Assembly: GCA_015143295.1 (NCBI GenBank)
Contig: CM026551.1
Span: 13,751,827-13,815,826 of the forward strand
Length of the DNA: 64,000 nucleotides
Direction of reading: 5' to 3'
From: Tetracentron sinense
Lineage: Eukaryota; Streptophyta; Magnoliopsida; Trochodendrales; Trochodendraceae
This document shows positions 38,005 through 50,100 of the stretch, in pieces. How positions within the stretch are numbered: the stretch's first letter is position 1; every line of letters starts with the position of its first letter. Under the pieces are notes generated by a model, which ran no database searches, was not told where the DNA came from, and saw only the letters and a program-made list of their open reading frames with translations. The translations under genes were made by a program, and so were the position numbers.

Positions 38005-38950
38005 CTCTTCTCCTCCTCCGATCGAACCAAAAAGAAAAACTCAATTAGGGTTTTGTAAAGATTGGGAAACAGAGAAAAAGCCACCGCCCACTGCATTTGA
38101 ACCCCTCTTTTCTCGCCGGGAAACCCCAAATACAAGTTGGTTCCGAAAAATCGGAGACGATGATTCACAAAACGAGCTCGAAACCCCAAATGAAGAATTC
38201 CTCGATGAAATCAAAGAAACAAATGAAGCAGGAACAATAGATTCGAGAAATAATCCTCCGGAAACGAAGAAAACCGGAATTTGAGACGCTTCAGACGCAA
38301 TCGAATCCCTAAACCAGAGCTCGAATCCCAGCATTGTAGAATGCGAGAGCCAAATCAAAGGGATTCAAGAGAAGGAGAAGTAGAGATCGAGAGCTCTTGT
38401 TCCCAGACGGATTAACCAGTGTTGGATCCCAGCTCTGGAGAACAGCATTTCCTGAAATTAAGAAGAAGAATACGAAAAAAAGAAAAAAGAAAAAAAGGAG
38501 ATGAGATAACTGATGAGATGAGGAAAACCCTTTCTTTCTCTCTCAGGAAGAACTGATGAAGATAGAGGAAGTGACCGTACCTTTTATTCATGGGAAGATC
38601 GAACAGAGCTCAGAGATTTCTTCGCATTTCCTGAAATTAAGAAGAAGAAGACGAAAAAAAAAAACAGGAGATGAGAAGATGAAATAAATCTGAAAACCCT
38701 TTCTTTCTCTCTTCAGGAAGAAGTGATGAAGATAGAGGGAGAAACTAGGTGTTTTATGGGTTTTGTAAACGCGTTCAAGAACCAGAGAGGGAGGGGTTTT
38801 TTCTTTTTCTTGAGAGAAGGGAAAGCGTTGGTTTCTAAATTCTAAGAAATTTAACGGTCGTCGAGTGACGGAGAGAATATTTGAACCGATACGCTGACGC
38901 ATCGTCTTTGGCCGTTGGAAGAGTTGGAACATAAAATCTTTTTTTTTTCT
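38005..38950 (-). promoter_or_regulatory. Promoter or 5' leader-like region
   Basis: Read on the minus strand this is TC- and GA-rich, less AT-rich than its surroundings, with AAACCCTAA-type words just before the ATG at 38004. A ~180-bp segment (TTTCCTGAAATTAAGAAGAA at 38449 and 38627) is tandemly repeated. Overlapping frames on both strands (37940-38284, 38041-38358, 38588-38932) are best read as leader or chance frames, because none resembles a known protein. The left boundary of the spacer and the end of the minus-strand array fall here. Confidence 0.45.
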
Positions 38951-39926
38951 TTTTTGGTAATTAGAACATAAAATCGAAACGTCTCCTTTCTACGTATGTA
39001 AATTTAAATGGGGGTTTTTATTTAAATCTAAAAACCCCATTTAAATTCCGTTGGACTTTCATTTATACTAGAAAGTGGCCCGTGCGATGCACGGGAATTC
39101 AAGAAGAAAATTAATAAGTTATAAGATGGAACATAAATGAAATAAAAAATAATTAAGAATATAAAAATTAACACTACAAAAAGAATAAAAATAAGAAAAT
39201 TCATTTAAAAAAATCAAGAGATTGTATAAATCTAAGGAATTTATATTCATAACGATACTGGTGTTGAGACTAATCGATATGAAAATAAAATTTAGAACGA
39301 ACTAAAAGTCATCATTTAAAAATAAATTCAAAGGCACATAAAGGAAAAAAAATATGCAAATATAAAATTATTTGTACTAAAGGTATTAGAAATAAATATT
39401 CACCTGTAAAAAAAATATCATGAAATCAAATATCTATTGAATATACCTGAACCGTCAAATTTTAGCATCCCAGATGAAGATGAATGAACTCACAGAAAAG
39501 TTAATTCATTTGCTTTATTCATAAGATTTTTAAAGTCATGCAGTTTCATCTTTTACAATCTTATTAAAAATAGAAAGTTTATAACCCAAGGTTTGAAAGA
39601 AATTTTATTAATCTTATAAATAAAGTAGATGAATTGATTTTTTTGTGTGATCATTTTTCATCATCTGAAATGATGAACCAGATGATGAAATATTATGCAA
39701 AAAGGCAAGGCAGGAAGGTAAGTCAAATTGAGATTGAGTGTCTTGTTAAATGCATCGTTAAATGGTTAAGAAAAAGAAACTGGAGAGAAAACATATTTAA
39801 AACCCAAAGCCTCACACAACAAAATTCATTTCCCCTTTGTCTTCTTATGTCCATACATTTATTACCAGTAATAACGAATGGATGTTAAGACCAACAACGT
39901 AAAAGTGATGGAAATGTTTTTTATAT

Positions 39927-40499
39927 GGAATGTAATCCGTAATGGTTATAACCGGACTCGGGAGTTCGTTTACACCCTCCACATGTCCCTTTAGACCTCT
40001 TTAACTGTGTTTAAGATTCGGAGCCAAATCTTCTCCGGTGATAACCGGATTTGGAAAATCCGGTTATCACCCCTAGAGGTCACCACATGTCTCCTTTGAC
40101 ACCCCTTAACCGTGGGTAAGGTTCACCCACCCCTAGGGTTCACCCACACATTTTTGGTTTTTTTTTAAAATATTAATTATTTTTTTGAAATTAAAAACTG
40201 TTTCTAATATTAAAAAAACTCTAAAAACAGTTTTTGATTTTTAAAAAAGAATTAATATTTTTAAAAAAAACCAAAAATGTGTGGGTTAACCCTAGGGGTG
40301 AGTGAACCTTACCCACGGTTAAGGGGTGTCAAAGTAGACTCGTGGCGACCTCTAAGGAGGATAGCCGGATTTGCCAAATCTGGTTATCACTGGAGAGGAT
40401 TTGACTTCGATTGATTCACCCATCCATGGACACATGGTGACCTCAGAGGTGTAAGCGAACTCCCCAAGTCCGGTTATAATCGTAGAGAGTATTTCATTC
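39927..40499. mobile_element. Foldback or long-TIR MITE
   Basis: An approximately 573-bp, near-complete inverted repeat. The left arm starts GGAATGTAATCCGTAATGGT and includes ACCGGACTCGGGAGTTCG. The right arm carries CGAACTCCCCAAGTCCGGTT and ends TTTCATTC. The arms are about 260 bp each, around an AT-rich centre near 40200. A transcript through it would fold into a long hairpin. No coding capacity. No clear target duplication, although TTTTxATA occurs at both flanks. It is nested in Helitron-like element 2. Confidence 0.85.
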
Positions 40500-41276
40500 A
40501 TTTTCATAGTATGTCAAATAGGAATTCCAGAATCTACTGGTCTCATTCTCATACCCACTAAAGTACCGCTACGAAAAAAAAAAAAAAAAAGAGGAGAGGG
40601 AAAGAGAGAAGAAAGAAACAATTGTCGGGCGTATACAAATTTGTGTGCACTGCCGATGCCACGATAGAGGCATCAATTATGGTTATCAAAATTGTATTAT
40701 CTTTCATGAAGTATGTTTACCCGACAAATAAGATGAGCGTCCACTTCTTGGACGAAATGGTATATGGCCATCAGCCCATCACTGCATCTAACCCCTTTCT
40801 AGATCGCTATGTGCCACCACCGACTCCATTCCCTTTCTACACCATTATGGGCCATCACCATTGTCACACCAACGTCATTTATGGTTTGATCTTGTAGCTG
40901 TTAGGAAAATCAAATTACTAATTAATTGTTGATGGAATCCAGGATTCTCCCAGATTCGTTTCTTATTGTGACTTGTGCCTTAAGATGAGTTTTTTTGTTG
41001 TTAGAGAATCCATGGGTTTTCAACCAAGTTCCTACTACAAAAAATTGATGAATATCATACATGAGTTGACTGATTAACAGGTAGAACCAAATCTGAAAAT
41101 TTATGTTAATCGATTGGGAAAATAATAAGCAACAAAAAAACAAAAACCAAAGGAAACCTACCAGATTCGTTATACGGGTGTGTTTATATTCCGGTTAAGT
41201 TGAAGTATTCCTCTCATCATTTTCCAATACGACTCTTGTATGAGCACACATACGTCAGGTGTAGTCATGGAAAGGG

Positions 41277-41310
41277 AGAGAGAGAGGGAGAGGGAGAGGG
41301 AGAGGGAGAA
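41277..41310. repeat. GAGAGG microsatellite
   Basis: An AGAGAGAGGGAGAGGGAGAG-type purine run on the plus strand. Simple repeat, no other feature. Confidence 0.9.
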
Positions 41311-42409
41311 AATAAATGAGTGGTTGTAGTGGATTTTAAAGAGATTAGGGTGTATTTATACTGAAAATTGAAAAGGTAAATGGTGATACGTGGATCCCGA
41401 ACAGGCACATGGGTGCTTGGTTACAACTGGAGAAGAATACGTCCCTTGCCTCAAATACCGAATAGGCACATAGGTGCTTGGTTGTCGCAAATACCAATAC
41501 TGAACAGTTACATGTGTGATAGGAGGTGTTTCGAAACATGTATGAAATTTAAGGTGAATCGTTACATGTGAAAGCCACACCTCTTCCCTTTCATGAAAAT
41601 GGTTAGTAAAAGAAAGTAATTAATATTTTTAATCTGACACGTTCATTCCAACACCTAAGCTTTTTCCAGGTTTGGCCACGTTGACTGTATGGATGATAGG
41701 CAAGTAATTATGCAACTTCCAAATCCAATACACTTTATCTCTATATTTCTTCTGTTACTTTATCTCTATGTTTCTTCTGTTCAAATCTCCAATTACGAAT
41801 CTAACGATGACTGTGTCTTTCTTCAAGTTGAACAGATATAGCCATCAACTTCACAGGTCAGCCAATGTAACAAACACTTGGTGTCCTATTTGTATCCAAG
41901 GTTCTGCTTCTGCATTTTTTCATCTGAATTGCAATGAAAATCCCGCACAGATAGCATGTTAAAGGAGATATACAATGTCGATCGAATTATCGTAAGTATT
42001 TTTTTTTAAATTCTCCAGATTGACGTCAAGAGTCAGGATTAGTATAGACCGGAGTCATGACTCATTGATACTGTTTATATTATCTGAGATTTCTTGACAC
42101 TTTTGTCTTATGAAGGTCACTGGTGGGTGGCTTGAGGAATCGAAGAGATCAGTACTATTGACTGTTTGGATGGCGTCGTTTGCAGGGTGTGGTGTTTGAA
42201 GAAGATGAAGAGAGGGGCATCGGTTGGGGTGAGGACCCCTCAAAGTCCAAAGCGTTGGGAATGGTCAATCGTAAGTATAACTCTCCTAAAAACCCTCTCA
42301 GAATGCCACGTGGACCACCCTAAGGTTCTGTTTTAATTAGTAGTAATATGTCAGTAAAATGACTATTGTACCCTTAAGATATTTAAGGGAGTTAGAAGGT
42401 GAGATGTTA

Positions 42410-42599
42410 ATTTTTTTTAATTTCTAAAAACCAAATATTAAATGCTTTAACCTTAAGGATTAATGAATCTTAACCACAATTAAAGGGAGTTTACAAGGTA
42501 AATTTTAATTTTTTTTAATTTCTAAAAACCAAAATTAAATGTTTTAACCTGAAGGGTTAGTGAATATTAACCACAGTCAAAGGGAGTTAAGAGAGGACA
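42410..42599. repeat. Two-copy ~115-bp tandem repeat
   Basis: The unit AATTTCTAAAAACCAAA... TTAACCxxAAGG.TTA..GAAT.TTAACCACA occurs twice, from about 42420 and about 42525. It lies between the Helitron-like element and the hAT element and holds no gene. Confidence 0.7.
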
Positions 42600-42607
42600 C
42601 TTTTAAC

Positions 42608-43305
42608 CAATGTTACCTAGTTTGCTCAGTACTAATTCGAAGCGAACCAGTTCGCGGTTCGGTTCGGTCCAGTTCGGTGGTGAGTGAATTGGGTATAGGA
42701 GGATTCGTACGACACCAATTCGATTTTCGATAGGTAGGATGGGGGCATATATGTCTTGGGGCAAATATGTAATTTCATGTCAACTAATAAAATTGTGAAA
42801 GTACTTTGAGAAAGTTATCTTTTCAACTTTTCAGAGAAACTACTATCTCTCGTCTCCCTTCTATACAATTTTTTTTATTACATCACATTGACAAAAAAAA
42901 AATCACATCATGTTTTATTTCAACATGATTACTCTCTCTTACTCATTTTTAATGGAAAACACTTCACAAACTTGAGTTTGCATCCTCATTGGTTTATGCC
43001 CACTGATATATACCAATTGTGGTTAATATTCACTCACCCCTAGGTTAAGCACTCCAACCTTAGTTTTTTTTTTTTAAAATAAAATCTTAACTTTAATTTA
43101 GTTAAGCTTAACTAGGGACACAAGGACACATGGTAAGTTAGGTAGCGGGCCCCTAAGCGAATTCAACTAGCGAACCAAACAAAAAACCTAAGCGAACCAA
43201 AAAACGAATTATCTCAACCTACCCCTAGCGAACCGGGTTCACTCTAGAGTAGCGAATTGCAAACCCGAATTCGAACCGACCGAACCAGCGAACCAAGTAA
43301 CATTG
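42608..43305. mobile_element. hAT-type non-autonomous element with 8-bp TSD
   Basis: A 698-bp element. The termini CAATGTTACCTAGTTTGCT and AGCGAACCAAGTAACATTG form an imperfect inverted repeat of about 19 bp beginning with CA. It is flanked by the perfect 8-bp direct repeat CTTTTAAC (42600-42607 and 43306-43313). The 8-bp duplication and CA-terminal repeats fit the hAT superfamily. Subterminal DNA is rich in GTTCGG/GCGAACC words. No transposase frame. A second copy of its internal-to-right portion is in segment D2 (from 47119 to about 47712), where the left end is missing. Confidence 0.85.
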
Positions 43306-44531
43306 CTTTTAACTTTGGTTAAGATTCACTAACCCTTAGGATTAAAGGCTTAAAAGCATCTAACCTTAGTTTTTAGAAAAAAAATTAATCATATAAGTTA
43401 AGACTTGTTAACCATAGTTCAAAGCTAGTTAAAGAGGGCTTTGTGGGGTTATGAAACATCACAAGTGTATAATAGTCATAAATTACTAAAAAATATACCA
43501 AAAAATCTAACGGAACTAAGGTTTGAGGTTCGTTGCTAACAGTAGGAAAAATGTTGAGTTAATTTGCAAATCTATTATGCATAATAGTGTATTTGCAAAC
43601 TGTGCAAAACTCAGTAGTTGATATGCAAAAACTCTAATTTAAATTTTCAAACTTTTGATCTTATAGAGACGTACAAGGTGTTTTCAAAATAGACTCCAAC
43701 TTTAAAATAAATTTGTGATAATGCTCCCTTTTATCCCTTTCTTTTTTAAATGAATATATCTTGTTGGGTCTTCATAAAGACAACCTTAGCTAGAGTAGGA
43801 AATCGGGAAGTTTGAGGCCATGTTGGGAGACCTGTAAACTTTCGTCATATATTGTTTTCAGAATGGTTGTTTTCAGATTTAATAGACATGGCCGCATTGC
43901 AATAGTCCTCAACGACATCTATCTGGCATATGCTAGAAAAATAGTTTCGGGCTCCACACATTATCCAACATGTGGCGATAAAATCAAGTGGGGAGAAGTC
44001 AAAAACATGGGGAGAAAATCAAATCACTTATCTCCATTTTTATCGTCACATGTCGGATGATGTGTGGAAGCCTGAGACCATTGCTTAAGACAATCCGATA
44101 CCGTCATCCACTGTTACAAATCTCCTGAGATATATCAAATTTCTCTTGAGAAAATCATCTAAAGTTTAAAACTCCGTTTTTATCGCGATATTTTAAAAAT
44201 ATCGCGAGCAATATAATTTTCTCTTGTTATCTCGTATATATAGCGAGATTTAACCAAGATTTAAAAAATATTATGAGAAAAACACAATGTTATTGGTTTT
44301 TTGAATTTATAACTTGGTGATATTTATTATTATATTTTATAATTTCAATATATATTTTTAATCATTGTCGAGATTTAAGCTAGAAATACTCGAAAAATAT
44401 TCAGATTTGAAAATCTCCGGAGAAAAACTTCGACCGAGAAAAAACTGATAACGAGATATGTAACATTGTCATCACCAACTGGAAGGACACGTTAATTTTG
44501 AACTATACTTATCATCTCAATAGCCATCAAA
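42712..44531. repeat. Direct duplication, copy D1
   Basis: Starts inside the hAT element (ACACCAATTCGATTTTCGAT) and runs to about 44531 (ATAGCCATCAAA). The same sequence lies at 47119-48232 plus 50743-51445, interrupted there by a solo LTR. It includes a small MITE-like foldback at 43949-44072 and a palindrome around 44181-44207 (TCGCGATATTTT and its complement). The frame at 43812-44060 is copied in D2 and is not recognised. Confidence 0.9.
43949..44072. mobile_element. Small MITE-like foldback
   Basis: The arms GGCTCCACACATTATCCAAC... and ...GGATGATGTGTGGAAGCC are near-complementary over about 35 bases, total about 124 bp. An equivalent copy is at about 50861-50983. No target duplication settled. 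Confidence 0.6.
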
Positions 44532-45993
44532 TCGAAGGACGTTGGGATTTCGTACCCTCCTATTTCTCAATTTTTTTTTTTCAAATACATAATGATAATG
44601 CTCCGACCAACACATCCCTACAATATCTCTCATCTTCAATCACCTAAAATTCATGTAAGCTAATAAATAGCCCGTGGGTTGCAGGGGTAATTCTAAAGAA
44701 GAAGTACACATAATATGATAAACTACAAATTAAACAGATTAATAAGAATATAAAAATAAACCATAAAATAAATAAAATGAAAAAAAAGTTCATAGAAATG
44801 CAACGGAAAATAAGAATTAAGGGCCCATTGAAATACTAATGCCGAGACTAGTCACTGCAAATTATAAACAATGAAAAAAAATAAAAGTCATATCAATTTT
44901 TTTTAAAAAAAACAAATCAAATGCACAAAGGAGGGGGATACACAACTGCTGGTCTATCCCCACGGCCCGGGCTATCCAGGGTGTATCAGCTCTTTACGGG
45001 ATAAGTTTTTGTCTTACAGTTGTTTAATCCTATCTTTTACTCGGACAAAAACTAATAGTAATTTCATAATTCCATGGTTACGGGTTTCAAAGCACCAATT
45101 ACAACCTTTTTTTTAAAACCATCCTAGATTTCTCATTTGTAGAACATCCCAAGATCTCAACTTTATCCCTCCTCTGTTTTGATGAACTTTAAAAAAAAAA
45201 AAAAAAAATGATTCTTATACGATTTTATTTGTAAACTACTGAGCAGCCTGTGCGATGCAGGGTTACTAAATTAAACACTGAAATGCCTTGAATAAATTAT
45301 GATAATAATAATAATGTAAAAATATATTTTTACTCTTAAGGCCTACTGTAATTTATGGCCATTTTGGAGTGAGTATGAGTTTACTCTTATGACACCTCAA
45401 CGGTTACCCTATATCTAATCATGTGTGTGTGTGTTTAGATTATCTCTTACCAACTATCAAAAAATGGCCTATTATAATATGTACAAAAAAAAACTTCCTA
45501 ATCAACTTGCAATGAAACTTTCAAGTAAAATTAAAAAAGACTTAAGCTTACGAAAATGTTAAAGAAATGTGAATAACAATATAATAAGACACCAAAATTA
45601 ACTATATTACAGTAAAATAAGGAAAATTAATAATAGGGATAGTCCTCAACTCTCTACATTAATTATACCCAAATATTCTTATCTTAATTCCATGACTTTG
45701 TACTAACATATGAACATCTACTACTTAATACTAATCATGATTAATTGAAACTCTTTAATCATAGTTAACACCAATCCCACTCTCCGACCTCATATCCAAA
45801 CCATTTTAGTATAAACTGCTCCTCCCCAACCCCTTAAACTCACAATCTTAATTAAAATCACAGTGTCACCCCCCAAAATCTCATCTAAGCTAAAATGAAA
45901 CTTTGGACCTAAGACACTGCTTATCTTGAATTTACCTTAGAACATACAAGGCATGCTAGAAACAAACTCAAAATTTTCTTAACATTAATCAAT
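44532..45993. other. AT-rich spacer with Helitron-like 5' ends
   Basis: No gene is supported. Near 44653 (AAATAGCCCGTGGGTTGCAG) and 45244 (CAGCCTGTGCGATGCAGGG) the sequence resembles the left end shared by the two Helitron-like elements. No matching right end is seen nearby, so these may be truncated members. The remainder is AT-rich, with a long A run at about 45191-45208. Confidence 0.45.
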
Positions 45994-46455
45994 TAATTTC
46001 CATATCAAATCTAACTAATAGTTGAGTTTATAATATCTGAACCATCCAAACATGATTCCCAACCATAAAAGTAAACCTAAAAGTCATTTAAATAAATCCA
46101 GTATCCATTACAAGAAAACTACCAAACATTGACAAAATATTAGTGATGGAAATATTTCCGATTCTAATACACCACTTTTAAAGACGAAAACTAGTACCAT
46201 CACTAATATTCTGTCTCTAATTAATTTCCATGAAAATCTAACTAATAACTAGGTTTGTAATATCTGAATAATCCAAACATGATCCCCAACCATAAAAGTA
46301 AACCTAAAAGTTATTTAAATAAAATCCAATATCCACTACAAGAAAATAGTCAAGCAGTGACGGAATTTTAGTGATGGAAATATTTCCGTCTCCAATACAC
46401 CACTTTTAAAGACAGAAACTAGTATCGTCACTAATATTCCTTCTCTAATTAGTAT
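45994..46455. repeat. Two-copy ~228-bp tandem duplication
   Basis: Sequence with AATTTCCAT... CCATAAAAGTAAACCTAAAA... CAxTACAAGAAAA occurs from about 45994 and again from about 46225. The duplicated unit includes a CACTA transposon terminus (46106 and 46334). Confidence 0.8.
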
Positions 46456-47110
46456 TGAGATATTTATTCAATTTTTGAAAATAAAAAATAGTCTATAGAG
46501 ACGGAAATCTTCCGTCACTAAATTTTTTTATATAAAGGATGGAAAAATATCCATTATTAATGGTTTTAGGGACGGTATTCAAAATTTTATGACGGAAACT
46601 GTCTCTCTCTAATGCTAAATAGAATTAGAGACATACTTATTTTCATATCTAATATTGAAAGAGCATTAGACACAGTAATATTTCCATCTCTAATATTAAA
46701 AAATATTAGTGACGGAAATAATTCCGTCAGTAAAAATGGTATATAAAACCATTACAGCCCGGAAAACCACTCTTTCCCTCCTGAAATCAAACCTAGCTCT
46801 CCCTGTTCTCTCTCTCTCTCTCTCTATTCACCAACGACCTCCCACCGGCATTGCTCACTCCGGAACCGCCGTAGCTTCCATCGGTAAGTTGATTTCTCTC
46901 TATCTCTCGCTCTCTATTCTCTCTCGCTTTGTCGCTCTATGTTCTCTCTCCCTCTCTCTCTCTCTTTTCGTCTCTCACCCTAGAAAGCTCTCTCTCTCTA
47001 GTTCTATGTGTCTCTCTCTATCTCTATCAATTTTGCACAAAATTAGATTGACTGAGCTTTAATTTGTTTATGTAGTGACACATGTAAATCTCAATCAAAG
47101 GTTAATTTAT
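46334..47110 (+). mobile_element. CACTA (En/Spm) 5' end fragment
   Basis: CACTACAAGAAAA at 46334 is the canonical plant CACTA terminus. It is followed by subterminal repeats built on GACGGAAATATTTCCGTC words (to about 46730), as in this superfamily. A TATA-like ATATAAAA at about 46740 and a CT-rich stretch (46808-46985) follow. The 117-codon frame at 46709-47062 is largely encoded by CT repeats and is not a transposase. No right terminus is found before segment D2 begins at 47119, so the element is truncated. Confidence 0.8.
46808..46985. repeat. CT-rich simple repeats
   Basis: Several blocks of TCTCTC with short interruptions. The serine- and leucine-rich frame over them is an artefact. Confidence 0.85.
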
Positions 47111-47118
47111 GTAGTGAC

Positions 47119-50100
47119 ACACCAATTCGATTTTCGATAGGTAGGATGGGGGCATATATGTCTTGGGGCAAATATGTAATTTCATGTCAACTAATAAAAT
47201 TGTGAAAGTAGTTTGAGAAAGTTATCTTTTCAACTTTTCAAGGAAATTACTCTCTCTCGTCTCCCTTCTGTACAATTTTTTTTATTACATCACGTTAACA
47301 AAAAAAAAATCACATCATGTTTTATTTCAACATGATTACTCTCTCTTACTCATTTTTAATAGAAAACACTTCACATACTTGAGTTTGCATCCTCATTGGT
47401 TTACGCCCACTAATATTCACCAATTGTGGTTAATATTCACTCACCCCTAGGTTAAGCACTCCAACCTTAGTTTTTTTGAAAAAAATCTTAACTTTAATTT
47501 AGTTAAGCTTAACTAGGGACACATGGTAAGTTAGGTAGTGGGCCCCTAAGCAAATTCAACTAGCGAACCAAAGTGAACCAAACAAAAAACCTAAGCAAAC
47601 CGAAAAATGAATTATCTCAACCTACCCCTAGCGAACCGGGTTCATTCTAGAGTAGCGAATTGCGAACCCGAATTCGAACCGATCAAACCAGCGAACCAAG
47701 TAACATTGCTTTTAACTTTGGTTAAGATTCACTAACCCTTAGGATTAAAGGCTTAAAAGCATCTAACCTTAGTTTTTAGAAAAAAATTTAATCATATAAG
47801 TTAAGACTTGTTAACCATAGTTCAAAGCTAGTTAAAGGGGGCTTTGTGGGGTTATGAAACATCACAAGTGTATAATAGTCATAAATTACTAACAAATATA
47901 CCAAAAAATCTAACTGAACCAAGGTTTGAGGTTCGTTGCTAACAGTAGGAAAAATGTTGAGTTAATTTGCAAATCTGTTATGCATAATAGTGTATTTGCA
48001 AACTGTGCAAAACTCAGCAGCTGATATGCAAAAATTCTAATTTAAATTTCAAACTTTTGATCTTAGAGAGACGTACAGGGTTTTTTCAAAATAGACTCCA
48101 ACTTTAAAATAAATTCGTGATAATGCTCCATTTTATCCCTTTCTTTTTTAAATGAATATATCTTGTCTTCGTAAATACAACCTTAGCTAGAGTAGGAAAT
48201 CGGGAAGTTTGAGGCCATGTTGGAAGACCTGTTGTAGAGACCCGAATCTTTTTCATGTTTTTATTGCAGGTATTAGGGGTATTATAATTCTTGTGATATT
48301 TTAATGTTTATGTATTTATATCTAATTGGTATAGTGTGATTAAGGCTTAGTCAAACTTGTAAGCGGAGGGATGTCATATCACACCCTGAACTTTAGGAAG
48401 CTCTAGTTTGGCACCGTTTATTGGAATTGAGTGATTCTTGAACCTTTAGAAAGGTATTAGAACCCTCTTCGAGGTTCATGTTTAATGTTTTTTCATATTT
48501 TTAGTCTAAGCTAAGTCAAAAGTGGGTTTTCCGATGTTTTGTCTGATAGAATTGCAGATCAGTCAACTTTGGGGGATAATTTGGTCCATAAATAAAGAGG
48601 AATTTAGAAATTCTAAAACTTCAAAAATGTTCCTTTTTGAAAGACGAATCCAACACAAGTTGAATCGTCGAAATCCGACGAACGAGTCAAAAGTTATGGC
48701 CGAAACGGTTTAATAGGTCAAAAATCTGCAGAACACCGATCGCTAGAGATCGATCGGTTGACAACCGATCGCTCGGTCAAAAGTAGCAATCGATCGGTCC
48801 AAAACCGATCGATCTGTATCTATCGACTGGTCCAAAATTTTGTATGGGAAAAATTTTCAGAGTGTGTTTTTGACCGAGAGCTCAATCAAGAGCACCGGTC
48901 GATCGGTAGGCGACCGATCGCTCGGTCATAACCACCGATCGCTCGATCTTTTGTGTTTTTGCAGAATTTTAGTAAGAGCTTTTTGGTCTTTTGGTTCTCA
49001 AACCTTGGGGCTATAAATAGGGATCCTATTTCGGGGTATTAGAATACTCTACCTATTTCTAACCTAATTTGGCAAAAAAGGAGAGAGAACCTAAGGTTTT
49101 GAGATAGAGATTTCTTTGAGAAGAAGGAGATAGCTTGGATTTTGTAAGGAGAGCTTGGAAAGCTTCCCCAAATTACCTCGGGAGTGTTTTGAATCTAAGG
49201 GAAGGATTCCTAAGGTCGATATACTATCCTAATCAACTCTATTTTAATGTTTTGTGAGTGTTAATATGATAGGAATGATAGAATAGAGATTAGATGCATT
49301 TTTCTCAAATTTTCTATGAAGTAAGCTAATTATAGATGGAAATGTGGATTAGAATGTGGATAGAATGTATGGAGGATGAGATTAATATGTGGATGTAAAC
49401 GACATTTGGATTGTATAGATGGTTTATGGCTTGATGGAATGTTGGAAATGTAGAAGGGCAATGGATTCATAATATGCGTACCCAAGGTGTTTGTGAAAAT
49501 GCTTGAGAGGATAAATGCTATCATACTTTTATGAAACGGTGGTAAATTGATTATAAATTATGATAAGATATGTATATGCGATTGTTCGTTAAGTATGTCT
49601 AATTACTTGCATGGAAATTGATAGTCGGGAAGGTAAGAACTTAGAGGAACATCCCTCAAACCGGGAATTCTCTAACTATTTGGTATGGGACAGTATAGTG
49701 GAGTTTCCATGGTGGGAGATCGGAATCTAAGCAATTACCAACTCGAATGTTAATTTCGACACTTAAGCACATATGCACGTGTATGTTAAGATAAGAATCT
49801 CACAAGTCACACATGTGGACCACAAGCATGAGCATGACATACGAATGGCATTCTGAATAAGCATAAGCATAGGCATGGTTCGTATCCGCCAAGAACGGCA
49901 TGTCAATTACATTTGATTCATAGGCATGGTCCGTATCCACTAAGAACGGCATGTCAACTATTTGATTCTTAAGCATGGTCCGTATCCGTCAAGAACGGCA
50001 TGCCAACCATATGATTTCTTAGACATGGTTCGTATCCGCCAAGAATGGCATGTTACAACATTGTATGATCTGAATAAGTGTATAAGCATAAGCATCTCAC

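Larger units (their letters stand above)
39068..42346 (+). mobile_element. Helitron-like non-autonomous element 2
   Basis: A 3.3-kb element with the same ends as 7485-10685 but a different interior. The left end is CTAGAAAGTGGCCCGTGCGA followed by TGCACGGG (a CCCGTGC-GCACGGG hairpin). The right end has ATGCCACGTGGACCACCCTA, a GGACC-GGTtC hairpin, then TTTTAATTAGTAGTAA. No Rep/helicase frame. Inside are a foldback element (39927-40499), a GAGAGG microsatellite (41277-41310) and short unassigned frames at 40622-40897 and 41768-41962. A GAACAGGCACATGGGTGCTT motif occurs twice near 41399 and 41459. Family call by shared termini; the superfamily is inferred. Confidence 0.6.

Noticed and set aside
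38041-38932. 105- and 114-codon minus-strand frames
   Set aside because: They lie in the leader-like GA/TC-rich region, overlap frames on the other strand and match no family; better explained as 5' leader or promoter DNA.
40622-40897. 91-codon frame in Helitron-like element 2 as captured gene
   Set aside because: It opens without an ATG, and no family or splice evidence was found.
46709-47062. 117-codon frame rich in serine and leucine
   Set aside because: It is encoded by CT microsatellite and CACTA subterminal DNA; the composition explains the frame.
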